Positions 1 through 9,454 are shown, counted from the first letter of the stretch. The stretch: DNA of 64,000 nucleotides from CAZKAP01 sp964552195 (GCA_964552195.1 CAZKFM010000001.1:124001-188000); one strand, 5' to 3'. The notes: generated from the letters alone by a model not told the origin. Numbers and translations are program-made.

Positions 1-2870
1 TGGTAGCCGTCAAAATCGATCCGCAGGCCAGGACCAAGGAGCCTATTCCCCTTGGCCAGGCTTCCGAGGTAACCTTTAGCGACGACGGCAAGACTATGTA
101 CTTCGTTAGGCCTGCCTTCCACCGCAACGTCACCAAGCGTTACATTGGTGGAACCGCCCGCCAGATCTGGAAGTATACGGAAGGCACGGAGGAGGCGGCA
201 AAACTAACCACCGATTACGCAGGGGAGAGTCATCATCCCATGTACTACAAAGGACGGGTATACTTCCTGACCGACCGGGACGGGGTCATGAATCTGTGGT
301 CGATGGACGAATCGGGTCAGGACAGGATGCAGCATACCCGACATACACTCTATGACGCCCGCTTTCCCAATCTGCACGAAGGTACGCTGGTGTATCAGCA
401 CGGTGCCGATATCCGCCATTTCGATATCAACACCGGAGAGGACCGGAAAATACCCATTTCGCTGATTTCCGATTTCGATCAGCTGAGACCCCGCTGGGAC
501 GAAAATCCGTCCCGCTACATAACGAGCGTTTCCCCCTCACACGACGGGGCCCGGGTAGTGGTGACGGCCCGGGGGCGGGTATTTGCCGTACCGGTGAAGC
601 AGGGCCGGGTAGTCAGCTTTACCGAGCCCGGCGATGTCCGTTACCGCGATGCACTATTCTCCAAGGACGGGAAAATGGTAGTGACCCTGAGCGATCAGAG
701 CGGTGAGTTTGAGTGGGTGGAGTTTCCCTCAGACGGGACCGGCGAAATCCGTCCCATTACCAGCGATGGCAACTTGCTGCGATTCGGTGGTCAGCTGTCT
801 CCTGATGGTACTAAACTGGCCTATCGTGACCTCGATGGCGCCCTCTATTACCTGGAGTTGAAATCCGGGAAGAATATCCGGGTATCGAATCCCGTACATA
901 GCGATGGTTTATGGGATTTCAGCTGGTCACCGGACAGTCGTTGGATCAGCTACTCCGATATGGCCCGCAATACCATGGCTCAGATTCACCTCTACCAACT
1001 GGAGACCGGCGAGCGCGTGGAACTCACGACGGATCGCGCCAACAGCTGGTCGCCCCGCTGGGATCCCAAGGGGGATTTCATCTACTTCTTATCCGATCGG
1101 AATTTTCAGTCCCTGGTGGGATCGCCCTGGGGTACACGCGCCCCGGATCCCTATTTTACGTCCAAGGTTAAGCTGTATCACATTCCCCTAAAGAAGGGCA
1201 CCCGTTCCCCATTCCGGGAGCAGGATGAATTGTATAAATCTTCCGAGAAGGCAGAGCCCAAACCCGCTAAAAAGGATAAGAAAAAGGAAGCCGACGAGAC
1301 AGAGGTAAAAGTTGAAATGGACAGGGAGGGGCTGCAGTCACGCCTTGCGGAAGTGCCCATATCCGCGGGGAATTACGATTACCTGGCGGTAACCGATAAG
1401 GCCATTTATGTGATGGCCCGAGACCTGGACGTTAGCAACAAGAGGCATATCAAGGTTTTAGAGAAAAAGAATGAGGATGTTGAGCTCAAGGATTTTGTCG
1501 CCGATGCCCAATCCTTTCAGCTGACCGGAGACGGCAAGCAGCTACTGGTATCCAAGTCTGGTGCGTATTACATGATTAAGGCAGGAACTTCCAAAGTGAG
1601 CGATCTGAATAAGTCCAAGATCGACTTCAGCGGTTGGAGGTTCGAGCTCAACCCAAGAGAAGACTGGAGGCAGATTTTCCGGGACGCCTGGCGGATGGAA
1701 CGGGATTACTTCTACGATCCGAATATGCACGGGGTGAATTGGGACGCCATGTACGATAAATACCTGCCCTTCGTGGACCGGGTCACTACACGGGAGGAAC
1801 TTTCCGACCTGATCGGGGAGATGGTTGGTGAACTCTCCGTGCTGCATACCAGTGTTCGGGGAGGGGACACGCGCGACGACGGAACGAGTATATCCGTGGC
1901 CACCCTGGGAGGAATTTTCAAGAGGGATGCCGAGGCCAAGGGGTATAGGATCGAGCACATCTACAAGGGAGACCCGGACTATGCCGAACAGCGATCGCCC
2001 CTGGATCAGCCCCATCTGGACATACAGTTCGAAGAGGTGATTACCCATGTCAATGGCAGGTCTGTACTGGAGGCGAACGATCTCGGCGAACTGCTCAGGA
2101 ATCAGGTAGGTAAGCAGGTGCGCCTGGCCCTGTCCGGCCCCTCGGGAAAACGGGATGTAATTGTGAAGCCGGTAGGCAGCTCCTACAACTACCGTTATTA
2201 CGATTGGGAATACGGGAACCGGCTAAAGGTGGAGGAAATGAGTGAAAACAAGATAGGTTACATCCACCTGCGTGCCATGGGCAGTAACGACGTGAGTCAG
2301 TTCTACAGGGAGTTCTTCCCGGTCTTTGACCGACAGGGTCTAATAATTGATGTACGATTCAACTTCGGGGGAAATATCGACAGCTTTATACTCTCCAAAT
2401 TGATTCGAAAGGCCTGGATGTACTGGCAGCAGCGCACAGGCGTCCCCATCTGGAACATGCAGTACGCCTTTCGGGGCCACATGGCCATACTGGTCAACGA
2501 AAACACCTATTCCGATGGTGAGGCCTTTGCCGATGGATTTACCCGACTCGACCTGGGAAAGAGTTTTGGCATGCGAACCTGGGGAGGAGAAGTCTGGCTG
2601 AGCAGTTCCAACCGCCTGACCGATAATGGTCTGGCCCGAGCCCCCATGATGGGCGTCTATGGAGCGAATGGGAAATGGTTGATCGAAGGGCATGGCTACG
2701 AGCCCGACGAGGAACTGGACAACCTCCCGCATGCTACCTATATGGGAGAGGATGCCCAGCTAAACCGTGCCGTGGACTACCTGCTGGAGGAGATTCGCAA
2801 GGATCCCAGAAAGGTTCCCCCGCATCCGCCTTATCCCGACAAGTCATTCACCACCAACAAAAAGCAGTAG
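1..2870 (+). CDS. Tricorn-like S41 family peptidase (5' end outside window)
   Basis: The frame is open from base 3 with no stop, so the gene begins upstream and the visible 955 or so codons are its C-terminal part. The first half is made of WD40/TolB-like beta-propeller repeats (for example SPDGTKLAYRDLDG, SWSPDSRWISYSD). A charged linker (AEPKPAKKDKKKEADE) follows, then a PDZ-like section, and last an S41 protease core with NENTYSDGEAFADGF, whose Ser (codon 2511-2513) should be the nucleophile. Tricorn-type proteases trim peptides; Bacteroidota copies are usually exported. The signal peptide cannot be seen. The gene ends 1 bp before the ATG of the PQQ dehydrogenase, so the two may be co-transcribed. 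Family assignment is secure; substrate is unknown. Confidence 0.88.
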   Translation, partial: VAVKIDPQARTKEPIPLGQASEVTFSDDGKTMYFVRPAFHRNVTKRYIGGTARQIWKYTEGTEEAAKLTTDYAGESHHPMYYKGRVYFLTDRDGVMNLWSMDESGQDRMQHTRHTLYDARFPNLHEGTLVYQHGADIRHFDINTGEDRKIPISLISDFDQLRPRWDENPSRYITSVSPSHDGARVVVTARGRVFAVPVKQGRVVSFTEPGDVRYRDALFSKDGKMVVTLSDQSGEFEWVEFPSDGTGEIRPITSDGNLLRFGGQLSPDGTKLAYRDLDGALYYLELKSGKNIRVSNPVHSDGLWDFSWSPDSRWISYSDMARNTMAQIHLYQLETGERVELTTDRANSWSPRWDPKGDFIYFLSDRNFQSLVGSPWGTRAPDPYFTSKVKLYHIPLKKGTRSPFREQDELYKSSEKAEPKPAKKDKKKEADETEVKVEMDREGLQSRLAEVPISAGNYDYLAVTDKAIYVMARDLDVSNKRHIKVLEKKNEDVELKDFVADAQSFQLTGDGKQLLVSKSGAYYMIKAGTSKVSDLNKSKIDFSGWRFELNPREDWRQIFRDAWRMERDYFYDPNMHGVNWDAMYDKYLPFVDRVTTREELSDLIGEMVGELSVLHTSVRGGDTRDDGTSISVATLGGIFKRDAEAKGYRIEHIYKGDPDYAEQRSPLDQPHLDIQFEEVITHVNGRSVLEANDLGELLRNQVGKQVRLALSGPSGKRDVIVKPVGSSYNYRYYDWEYGNRLKVEEMSENKIGYIHLRAMGSNDVSQFYREFFPVFDRQGLIIDVRFNFGGNIDSFILSKLIRKAWMYWQQRTGVPIWNMQYAFRGHMAILVNENTYSDGEAFADGFTRLDLGKSFGMRTWGGEVWLSSSNRLTDNGLARAPMMGVYGANGKWLIEGHGYEPDEELDNLPHATYMGEDAQLNRAVDYLLEEIRKDPRKVPPHPPYPDKSFTTNKKQ

Positions 2871-2871
2871 G

Positions 2872-5037
2872 ATGAAGTCGAGTACCATGGTAAAAGCTGG
2901 TCTAGGCTTGCTTTGCTTGCTGTGCAGCTGCAACAAGACCGATCGGTATAATGAATGGTATCGCTACGGTGGGAATAACGAAAACAACCACTATTCCGAT
3001 CTTCAGGCCATAAATAAAGAAAACCTGGACCGGCTTGGTCTGGCCTGGACCTATGCCAGCGGAGACGCTTCGGAATCTACCCAGATACAGGTGAATCCGA
3101 TCGTGGTGGAGGGTATTCTCTATGGAGTAAGCCCACAGCTTAAGCTCTTCGCGCTGAACGCCGCCACCGGGGAGGAGCTCTGGTCGTTCGACCCTTATGA
3201 ACGTATAGCGGTGACCAATAGGGGTAAGGGGTATTTTGCGCTTAATGTCTGCCGGGGAGTAACGTTTTTCGAAGACGGGGAAGGGGGAAGAATCTTCTAT
3301 GCGGCCGGATCGCATTTGTTCTGCATAGATGCTTCGACCGGCGCGCCGGAAGGAGACTTCGCCAGCCAGGGGATGCTCGATCTGCACAGTGATCTGGGTG
3401 ACCAGGCACAGGCCTTATACGTCGCCATGACGAGTCCCGGGATCGTCTACGAGGATTTGATTATTATCGGTTCGCGCGTGGCCGAGGAGGCTGCGGCGGC
3501 CCCCGGACATATACGGGCCTACGATACACGAACCGGGCAATTGAGGTGGATCTTCCATACCATTCCCCAGCCGGGACAGCCCGGTTTCGAGAGCTGGCAG
3601 GACAAACGTGCATGGCAGTATATTGGGGGAGCCAACGCCTGGTCCGGCTTTAGCCTGGACGAGAAGAATGGCATCGTCTATGCCTCACTGGGTTCGGCTT
3701 CACCGGATTTCTACGGCGGGAAGCGAAAGGGCGACAACCTGTTTGCGAACAGTATACTCGCACTGGACGCTGCCACGGGGGAGTACCGCTGGCACTATCA
3801 GACCGTACACCACGATGTCTGGGACCGCGACCTGCCTTCGGCCCCGGTTTTACTGGATTACAGCATGGATGGAGAAAAGGTGGAGGCCCTGGCACAGATC
3901 ACCAAGACGGGCTTCGTATTCCTTCTCAATCGCCTCACCGGGGAGCCGATCTATCCGATAGAGGAGGTGCCCGTTCCCACGGATACGGACCTGGCAGGGG
4001 AGAGCCTGAGTCCTACCCAGCCCATGCCGACCTTTCCGGTTCGGTTTGCCCGCCACCGCTTCGCTCCTACTGACCAGGATATCAATCCTTTGGTTCCTGA
4101 GTCCTCACGGGATAGCATACGGAATGTACTGCAAGGGCTGAGGTCGGACCACATCTTTGCCCCGCCATCAGAACAGGGCACCCTAATCTTTCCCGGCTAT
4201 GACGGCGGGGGCGAGTGGGGCGGGGCCGCCTACAATCCTGAGACACAGACCCTGTTTGTCAATTCCAGTGAAATGCCCTGGATCCTTACAATGAAGGAGC
4301 AAGAGCCTGCGCCCCAAGCTGCTACCGAGGAAACCCAGGGGCAGGCCGGTAAGCGACTCTACCAGAAGTACTGCGTGGCCTGCCACGGGGTGAACAGGGA
4401 AGGCGCAGGAAGTTATCCTTCGCTCATGGGCATAGAATCCACCTATAAAAAGGAGGGTTTTCTGAAGCTTTTGAACAACGGCGTTCGCATGATGCCGGCC
4501 TTTTCATACCTGAGCACGGCAGAGAAGGAGGCATTGGCGTCCTATCTCCTGGATCTGTGGAACCAGGATAAGCCGTTCATGGATGAGCCCGGCTTTCGTC
4601 ATCCCATGTGGGATACCCCCTATACTTCAACAGGCTACAAGAAATTTCTTTCCCCGGAAGGGTTACCGGCCCTGTCACCTCCCTGGGGAACCCTGAATGC
4701 CATCGATCTGCAGAGCGGGAAGCTCAAGTGGAAACGACCCCTGGGCAGCTATCCGGGAGCTGAAAGCCTGGATACGGGAGCGGAAAGCTATGGCGGGCCG
4801 GCCATAACCCGCAACGGGCTCATTTTTATAGCAGGTACTAAGGACCAAAAGTTTCGCATATTCGACCAGGAGGACGGAGCCGTACTCCGGGAGTTCACCT
4901 TACCCTATGCCGGTTTTGCCACCCCCAGCATTTATGAGGTGGACGGCAGGCAGTACGTGGTTATTGCCTGTGGGGGCGGTAAGTTGGGTGCGGAGTCAGG
5001 GGATGTCTATATGGTGTTTGCCCTCGCAGAGGAATAG
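2872..5037 (+). CDS. PQQ-dependent dehydrogenase with inserted cytochrome c domain, lipoprotein
   Basis: Predicted product of 721 residues. I chose the ATG at 2872, one base after the upstream stop, because it gives a lipoprotein signal (GLGLLCLLCSC). The open frame itself extends back to 2767 without signal-like sequence. The body is a quinoprotein propeller: repeated A-T-G-E-x-x-W motifs, NAATGEELWSFDP near the front and HYQTVHHDVWDRDLPS in the middle. A class I cytochrome c is inserted late, with haem site CVACH at residues 501-505 and a Met-rich axial region (GVRMMPAFSYLS); propeller blades resume after it. Such enzymes oxidise sugars or alcohols in the periplasm and pass electrons to the respiratory chain. 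Nearby lactonase and gluconate permease genes favour an aldose such as glucose, by inference. No PQQ synthesis genes are present in the window. Confidence 0.88.
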   Translation: MKSSTMVKAGLGLLCLLCSCNKTDRYNEWYRYGGNNENNHYSDLQAINKENLDRLGLAWTYASGDASESTQIQVNPIVVEGILYGVSPQLKLFALNAATGEELWSFDPYERIAVTNRGKGYFALNVCRGVTFFEDGEGGRIFYAAGSHLFCIDASTGAPEGDFASQGMLDLHSDLGDQAQALYVAMTSPGIVYEDLIIIGSRVAEEAAAAPGHIRAYDTRTGQLRWIFHTIPQPGQPGFESWQDKRAWQYIGGANAWSGFSLDEKNGIVYASLGSASPDFYGGKRKGDNLFANSILALDAATGEYRWHYQTVHHDVWDRDLPSAPVLLDYSMDGEKVEALAQITKTGFVFLLNRLTGEPIYPIEEVPVPTDTDLAGESLSPTQPMPTFPVRFARHRFAPTDQDINPLVPESSRDSIRNVLQGLRSDHIFAPPSEQGTLIFPGYDGGGEWGGAAYNPETQTLFVNSSEMPWILTMKEQEPAPQAATEETQGQAGKRLYQKYCVACHGVNREGAGSYPSLMGIESTYKKEGFLKLLNNGVRMMPAFSYLSTAEKEALASYLLDLWNQDKPFMDEPGFRHPMWDTPYTSTGYKKFLSPEGLPALSPPWGTLNAIDLQSGKLKWKRPLGSYPGAESLDTGAESYGGPAITRNGLIFIAGTKDQKFRIFDQEDGAVLREFTLPYAGFATPSIYEVDGRQYVVIACGGGKLGAESGDVYMVFALAEE

Positions 5038-5044
5038 GCAACTC

Positions 5045-5568
5045 CTAAGTCTTGAAAAAGTGACACGAGGCCAATGTATATACCCACACTGATTCCTTCG
5101 TTTCGGTTAATCGGGCGCCGAGTTTCTCCACGGCCTTCTGCGATCTGTGATTTTTAGCAAATACATCGAAACGCACGGTATCGACATGATCGAAGGCGTA
5201 TTGCAGCATGATTCGCTTTACCCGATCATTCAGGCCGGTACCCCAGTATGAACGTGCGATAAAAGTGTAACCAATGCTCACCCGGGCTTCTTCGGGTACA
5301 AAATCGTAAAAACGGGTGGCTCCCTAAGCTCCCGCCCTTGGCCTTCGCATATGAGATAACTGCCAAGTGGGTTCTCCATAGCTTTCGAGAAGTAGCGGTC
5401 AAAGCCTTCCCGTGTATAACGCAGGCGATCGTTGTGATTTTCCCAGAGTAACGGGTCGGAGGCCAGTGAATATAATCGCTCGTAGTCGTCCTCTGTCTGC
5501 TGGCACAGTAAAAGCGACCCTTTCCGGAGTTCAGGGGCAAATGGATTGTCCTTTCCCGGAGTCACCAC
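5045..5568 (-). pseudogene. GNAT N-acetyltransferase, disrupted by a frameshift
   Basis: Two adjoining reading frames together make one RimJ/RimL-type acetyltransferase. The 5' part (from a GTG at 5568) carries LLLCQQTEDDYERLYSLASD and runs to about 5320. The 3' part carries the acetyl-CoA site (YTFIARSYWGTGLNDRVK) and KNHRSQKAVEKLGARL. The frames fail to join near 5320-5330, where the second frame meets TAG. One extra base there would restore a normal ELIGATRFYDF reading, so a single-base deletion is the simplest explanation. It may be a real lesion or an assembly error. The GTG overlaps the end of the upstream gene by 7 bp. The rest of the protein looks well preserved, so any inactivation must be recent. 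Confidence 0.8.
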
Positions 5569-6158
5569 GGTTTGCTGTGCTGGAAGAATTCCAAAGAGTC
5601 CTGTACCTGCGGGAGCCTAAGGAGATGGTGTTGAGAGCCTTTTGACTCTGAATCCGATCGATTTTTAGACAGTTTAGGACCTGATTTCCATTGCCCAGCA
5701 GGCGATTTGCCATTTTTAATACCGATAGTTATATTATCTACCTGAAAGGGCTCATCCGGTACGCGATCCTCTTCCTTGTGTACCATCCGTTCATTGACCG
5801 ACATGTTAACGGTCTTTCCTGCCGGTCGAGCTACCGTGGCGATCAGAAAGTTCTCCACTACCGAGTGAAAGTCAGGCTCAAAGGGGACGATCCGAACCCG
5901 GGTGCGAGATGGGGTGAGTTCGAGCAGTTCCTGCAGTTCCTGCAGCCAGTCGGAATTTGCCTGTTCGCCCGTGTAATAGGTATTGCACACATAGAGCACC
6001 TGGCTGTAATCGAGCGCCCTCAGCGATGCGATACCACTGACCGCCGTGGCGTGGGTGCTAAAACATCTCAGCAGGGTTCCTTCGGTGATATGCGCAGGAA
6101 GGAGTCGGGCAAATTCCTCCCAGGGGAAGTCTCGGGTGTAGACGATGGCGTTCTTCAT
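5562..6158 (-). CDS. Hypothetical protein, partner of the adjacent nuclease
   Basis: 198 residues; family not recognised. The first 115 residues or so look like a folded alpha/beta domain (start MKNAIVYTRDFPWEEFARLL; later SQVLYVCNTYYTGEQ, RVRIVPFEPDFHSVVENFL). The last 80 are charged and low in hydrophobic residues and look disordered. It starts 3 bp after the stop of the PD-(D/E)XK nuclease gene, so the two should be translated from one message. No signal peptide, membrane segment or known catalytic motif is visible. The weak tail could also mean that the true end has been altered together with the broken acetyltransferase next to it. A role with the nuclease is inferred only from the tight spacing. 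Confidence 0.55.
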   Translation of the reverse strand: MKNAIVYTRDFPWEEFARLLPAHITEGTLLRCFSTHATAVSGIASLRALDYSQVLYVCNTYYTGEQANSDWLQELQELLELTPSRTRVRIVPFEPDFHSVVENFLIATVARPAGKTVNMSVNERMVHKEEDRVPDEPFQVDNITIGIKNGKSPAGQWKSGPKLSKNRSDSESKGSQHHLLRLPQVQDSLEFFQHSKPW

Positions 6159-6161
6159 GGG

Positions 6162-6806
6162 CTAGAACTTAAGGTTTTTGGGGGCCTGTAGATCGGGATT
6201 CTCAGCGCAGGTATTGAAGTTGGGAAGCAGTCGCTCCAGCGAAATGCGGTATTTGGTGTGCAGGGCCTTGACGAAATTTCCGGTGGGTTGCGATATCAGG
6301 CAGTCGATCTCATCGCCGTCCCAGAGGAGTATGTTGTAGCGGGATTGTTCGAGGAAGGCTGCCGACAGGGCCGTGCGGTTAAAACCGTTTCGGGAACAGA
6401 AGATGCTTCCGATCAGTTGCGAGTTGCGGTGTAGCATGCGATCCTTGAGCTTGGCCACCGTGGACATGCCCACCTCCCGGCTCCAGTCCTTGGATTCCAC
6501 CATGCAGCGCAGGCCCTGAGCGTAGATAAAACCGTCGGTTTCCTGCTTCATGCCGTCCAGGCCTATGATGGGGCCGTAGGGGTAGGTGACTTCCGCCCCG
6601 TCCAATTCGAAAAAGCGAAGGATCATGTATTCGAAGGCCTGTCCGCCCTTCCAGCGTTCCCCGGATTTATCGGCGACCATATCGTGGTGCAGCAGGCCCG
6701 GATTCGGTGTCTGGTCCCGGTGCTGCTCGCGTATGAATTGCCAGAATTCCCGGAGTTGCCCTCGAGTGTACTGGCGTATTTCCCGGATTGCCTTTTCTGT
6801 TTCCAT
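6162..6806 (-). CDS. PD-(D/E)XK (Mrr/restriction-like) endonuclease
   Basis: 214 residues. An N-terminal helical part (residues 1-50) is followed by a core with the signature of the restriction-endonuclease fold: GGQAFEYMILRFF with Glu59, then ETDGFIYAQGLRCMVESKDW, giving Asp91 and Glu104-x-Lys106 as the expected metal-binding and catalytic residues. A conserved-looking segment LIGSIFCSRNGFNRTALSAAF follows, as in Mrr-type enzymes where it closes the fold. No methyltransferase, helicase or specificity subunit adjoins it; the only partner is the unknown gene 3 bp downstream. Together they form a leftward islet between rightward sugar-oxidation genes, which suggests gain by transfer. DNA cleavage is likely from the motif; a defence role is inference. 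Confidence 0.75.
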   Translation of the reverse strand: METEKAIREIRQYTRGQLREFWQFIREQHRDQTPNPGLLHHDMVADKSGERWKGGQAFEYMILRFFELDGAEVTYPYGPIIGLDGMKQETDGFIYAQGLRCMVESKDWSREVGMSTVAKLKDRMLHRNSQLIGSIFCSRNGFNRTALSAAFLEQSRYNILLWDGDEIDCLISQPTGNFVKALHTKYRISLERLLPNFNTCAENPDLQAPKNLKF

Positions 6807-6976
6807 AGCTGATATTGGGGCTCAAAGTAGGAAATCATCGGCAATATCAAAACACGAATATCTGTAGTTATACTGGTTTTTTTCTGGCCCGGTTCGCAAA
6901 CGTATCCCCTTCGATCGAAAGCATGGCAATTGACCGAAAAGTGGTAAATTCTCCATCCATTGGATAATAGATCATC

Positions 6977-8287
6977 ATGAGCCCTCTCATCGTAATCGCC
7001 CTGGGCGTATTTGTCCTTTTTTTGTTGATTACCGCACTGAGGTTCAATGCCTTCATCGCCTTCATTATAGTGAGCCTGGGAATAGGCATGACGTTGGGGT
7101 TGTCCATGGGGGAGACCATAGGATCGATAAAGACGGGCATAGGCGCTATCATGGGGTCGCTGATCCTGATTCTGGGCTTCGGAGCCATGCTGGGCCGACT
7201 CATAGCCGGAAGCGGGGCTGCACAGCAGATCACCGACATGCTTATCGGGGTATTCGGGGTACGGAACATACACTGGGCCCTCATGGTAACGGGTTTCGTC
7301 ATCGGGCTGCCCTTGTTTTATACGGTAGGTTTCGTGATGATGATCCCCATCATCTATGCCCTGGCGCTGCGCACGAAACTTCCCCTGTTGTTTGTGGCCC
7401 TGCCCATGCTGGCATCCCTTTCGGTTACCCACGGTTATCTGCCTCCTCATCCGGCTCCGACCGCCCTTACCGAAACCTTTGGAGCCGATCTGAATAAAAC
7501 CCTGCAGTACGGACTGATCGTGGCCATTCCGGCCATAGTCATTGCCGGGCCCATACTGGCCCGAACCGTCAGGAAGATAGAGGCCCGGCCGCTTAAGGAA
7601 TTCTATGTGGAACCCATAGACCTAGACCGCCTTCCGTCACGTGGAGTTAGCCTGCTCACTGCCCTGCTACCCGTCATTTTTATACTGATGGGGAATCTGG
7701 AGCCTTATTTGCTGGAGGGGGCCATAAGGACTTTGGTGACGGCCATTGGAGATCCGGTCATGGCCATGTTGCTTTCCGTATTGATTGCCGTGGGAACCCT
7801 TGGTATCGGTAGGGGCAAGGAGATGAAAACCGTCATGGACGAACTGGCGGATTCCGTCAAGGGAATTACCCTGGTTCTGCTCGTCATTGCGGGATCGGGG
7901 GCACTGAAGCAGGTGCTGATCGACAGCGGGGCCAGTGATCATATTGGTAACCTGGCCGGTGAACTCCTGGTTTCGCCGCTTATTCTGGGCTGGCTTGTCG
8001 CCACCCTGCTCAGGGTTTCCATGGGCTCGGCCACGGTGGCCGGTCTAACTGCCGCAGGTATCGTATTTCCTGTGATCGACGCCTCCGGTGTGAGCCCCGA
8101 ACTCATGGTGCTTGCCATAGGCTCGGGCAGCCTGATGCTTTCGCACGTAAACGACAGTGGGTTCTGGCTCTTTAAGGAATATTTTAATCTGAGTGTGGCC
8201 GATACCCTTCGGTCCTGGACCGTAATGGAAACTGCCATTGGGCTGGCCGGCCTGGGAGGGGTTCTGCTGTTGAATCAATTCATCTAA
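6977..8287 (+). CDS. GntP-family gluconate:H+ symporter
   Basis: 436 residues, almost entirely hydrophobic, with about 12 membrane segments, the usual length of the family. Typical GntP sequence is visible: a Gly-rich stretch (GAIMGSLILILGFGAMLGRL), HGYLPPHPAPTALTETFGAD in the first half, and MLSHVNDSGFWLFKEYF near the C-terminus, which is a family hallmark. It imports gluconate or a related sugar acid across the inner membrane with protons. The next gene starts 10 bp after its stop and encodes a sugar-lactonase-like lipoprotein, and a PQQ dehydrogenase lies 2 kb upstream. This fits uptake of the oxidation product made in the periplasm. No gluconate kinase or Entner-Doudoroff gene is in the window. 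Confidence 0.88.
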   Translation: MSPLIVIALGVFVLFLLITALRFNAFIAFIIVSLGIGMTLGLSMGETIGSIKTGIGAIMGSLILILGFGAMLGRLIAGSGAAQQITDMLIGVFGVRNIHWALMVTGFVIGLPLFYTVGFVMMIPIIYALALRTKLPLLFVALPMLASLSVTHGYLPPHPAPTALTETFGADLNKTLQYGLIVAIPAIVIAGPILARTVRKIEARPLKEFYVEPIDLDRLPSRGVSLLTALLPVIFILMGNLEPYLLEGAIRTLVTAIGDPVMAMLLSVLIAVGTLGIGRGKEMKTVMDELADSVKGITLVLLVIAGSGALKQVLIDSGASDHIGNLAGELLVSPLILGWLVATLLRVSMGSATVAGLTAAGIVFPVIDASGVSPELMVLAIGSGSLMLSHVNDSGFWLFKEYFNLSVADTLRSWTVMETAIGLAGLGGVLLLNQFI

Positions 8288-8296
8288 AACGCAATT

Positions 8297-9454
8297 ATGA
8301 AAAAAGTATGGATCTCTTTCTTGACTGTGGTACTGATCGTGGCCTGCAGGGAAGAGCCCGGGGCTGAATCCGATGCCGATCAGCAGACATCCGGAGCGAA
8401 TTATCAATTTTTCACCGGAACCTATACCGATGGTGAGAGCCGGGGAATTTACCGCTATCAGATCGATTCGCTGGGAAGGCTGAGTTCTCTCGGTCTTCGG
8501 GCCGAAACCCCGAACCCGTCGTACCTGGCCCGATTTGGGGATTCTCTGCTGCTGTCGGTTAATGAGCTGGGTGCTACCGACACATTGAGCGAGGGTCCGA
8601 AAGCGGCCGTTTCGGTTTATCGCCGGCAAGGAGACAGCCTGCTGCTGTTGAATACTCAGCCCACCTTCGGGGCATATCCCTGCCATATCTCGGTTCATCC
8701 GGACGGCTGGGTGGTGAGTGCCAACTACGGAGGGGGATCCCTGTCCCTTTTTCGCCTGAACGAGGAGGGTTTGCTGAGCCCAATACTCGATACTCTGTTT
8801 TTCGCGGGAAGCGGGCCTCACCCGAGGCAGGAGGCCCCGCATGCGCATTCTTCCTACTTCCTGGACAGCCCTTCCGAACTGCTTGCCCTGGATCTGGGTT
8901 CCGACCGGATCTGGAATACTGGCGTAAACGAATCCGATTCTACCTTTGCTAACCCTTTTGGCTACACCCTTCGACAGGGATCGGGACCGAGGCACGCTGT
9001 TTTTCATCCTAACGGCCGCTGGATCTACGTGTTGCAAGAACTCGCCAATGAGGTTTCGAAACTGGAATTGCGGAACCTCAGGGATACCATCCGCAGCATA
9101 GCTCCCACCTATCACAAGGCGGTTCCCAACGATTTCAGGGGCGATAATACAGGGGCAGAGCTCAAGATCAGCTCGGATGGCAAGTACCTATACGCCTCGA
9201 ATCGGGGGCACAACAGCATAGCCGCCTTTCGCATCAGCCGTACCCGCGGAACCCTGGAGCCCCTGTTCTGGCAGGCCACCGCGGGTGAGAGGCCACGAAA
9301 TTTTGCCTTGACACCTGACGAGCGTTACCTGATCGTGGCCAATCAGGATAGCCAGACTCTGGTAAGTTTTCACAGGGATGCTGAGTTTGGAACTCTGGAG
9401 CCCGTGGACACCCTGCAAGCTCCGACACCCGTTTTTCTGTTGTTTGACGATTAA
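8297..9454 (+). CDS. Lactonase-family (YbhE-type) beta-propeller lipoprotein
   Basis: 385 residues. The start (WISFLTVVLIVACREEPG) is a lipoprotein signal with lipobox Cys, so the protein is exported. The rest is the seven-bladed propeller of the lactonase family: FFTGTYTDGESRGIYRYQID, HISVHPDGWVVSANYGGG, SGPRHAVFHPNGRWIYVLQE, and SSDGKYLYASNRGHNSIAAF. Cytoplasmic relatives hydrolyse 6-phosphogluconolactone. An exported copy would not meet phosphorylated sugar, so free gluconolactone from the PQQ dehydrogenase is a better guess. It is coupled to the gluconate permease (10 bp gap). Family is secure; substrate is inference. Confidence 0.85.
   Translation: MKKVWISFLTVVLIVACREEPGAESDADQQTSGANYQFFTGTYTDGESRGIYRYQIDSLGRLSSLGLRAETPNPSYLARFGDSLLLSVNELGATDTLSEGPKAAVSVYRRQGDSLLLLNTQPTFGAYPCHISVHPDGWVVSANYGGGSLSLFRLNEEGLLSPILDTLFFAGSGPHPRQEAPHAHSSYFLDSPSELLALDLGSDRIWNTGVNESDSTFANPFGYTLRQGSGPRHAVFHPNGRWIYVLQELANEVSKLELRNLRDTIRSIAPTYHKAVPNDFRGDNTGAELKISSDGKYLYASNRGHNSIAAFRISRTRGTLEPLFWQATAGERPRNFALTPDERYLIVANQDSQTLVSFHRDAEFGTLEPVDTLQAPTPVFLLFDD

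Noticed and set aside
6623..7450. Long minus-strand open frame across the nuclease start and gntP
   Set aside because: Product is rich in His, Gln and Tyr with no family pattern and is antisense to two well-supported genes; it is a shadow frame.
8045..9115. 356-codon minus-strand open frame inside gntP and the lactonase gene
   Set aside because: It is antisense to two genes with clear family motifs, has no recognisable domain, and arises from codon bias of the plus-strand genes.
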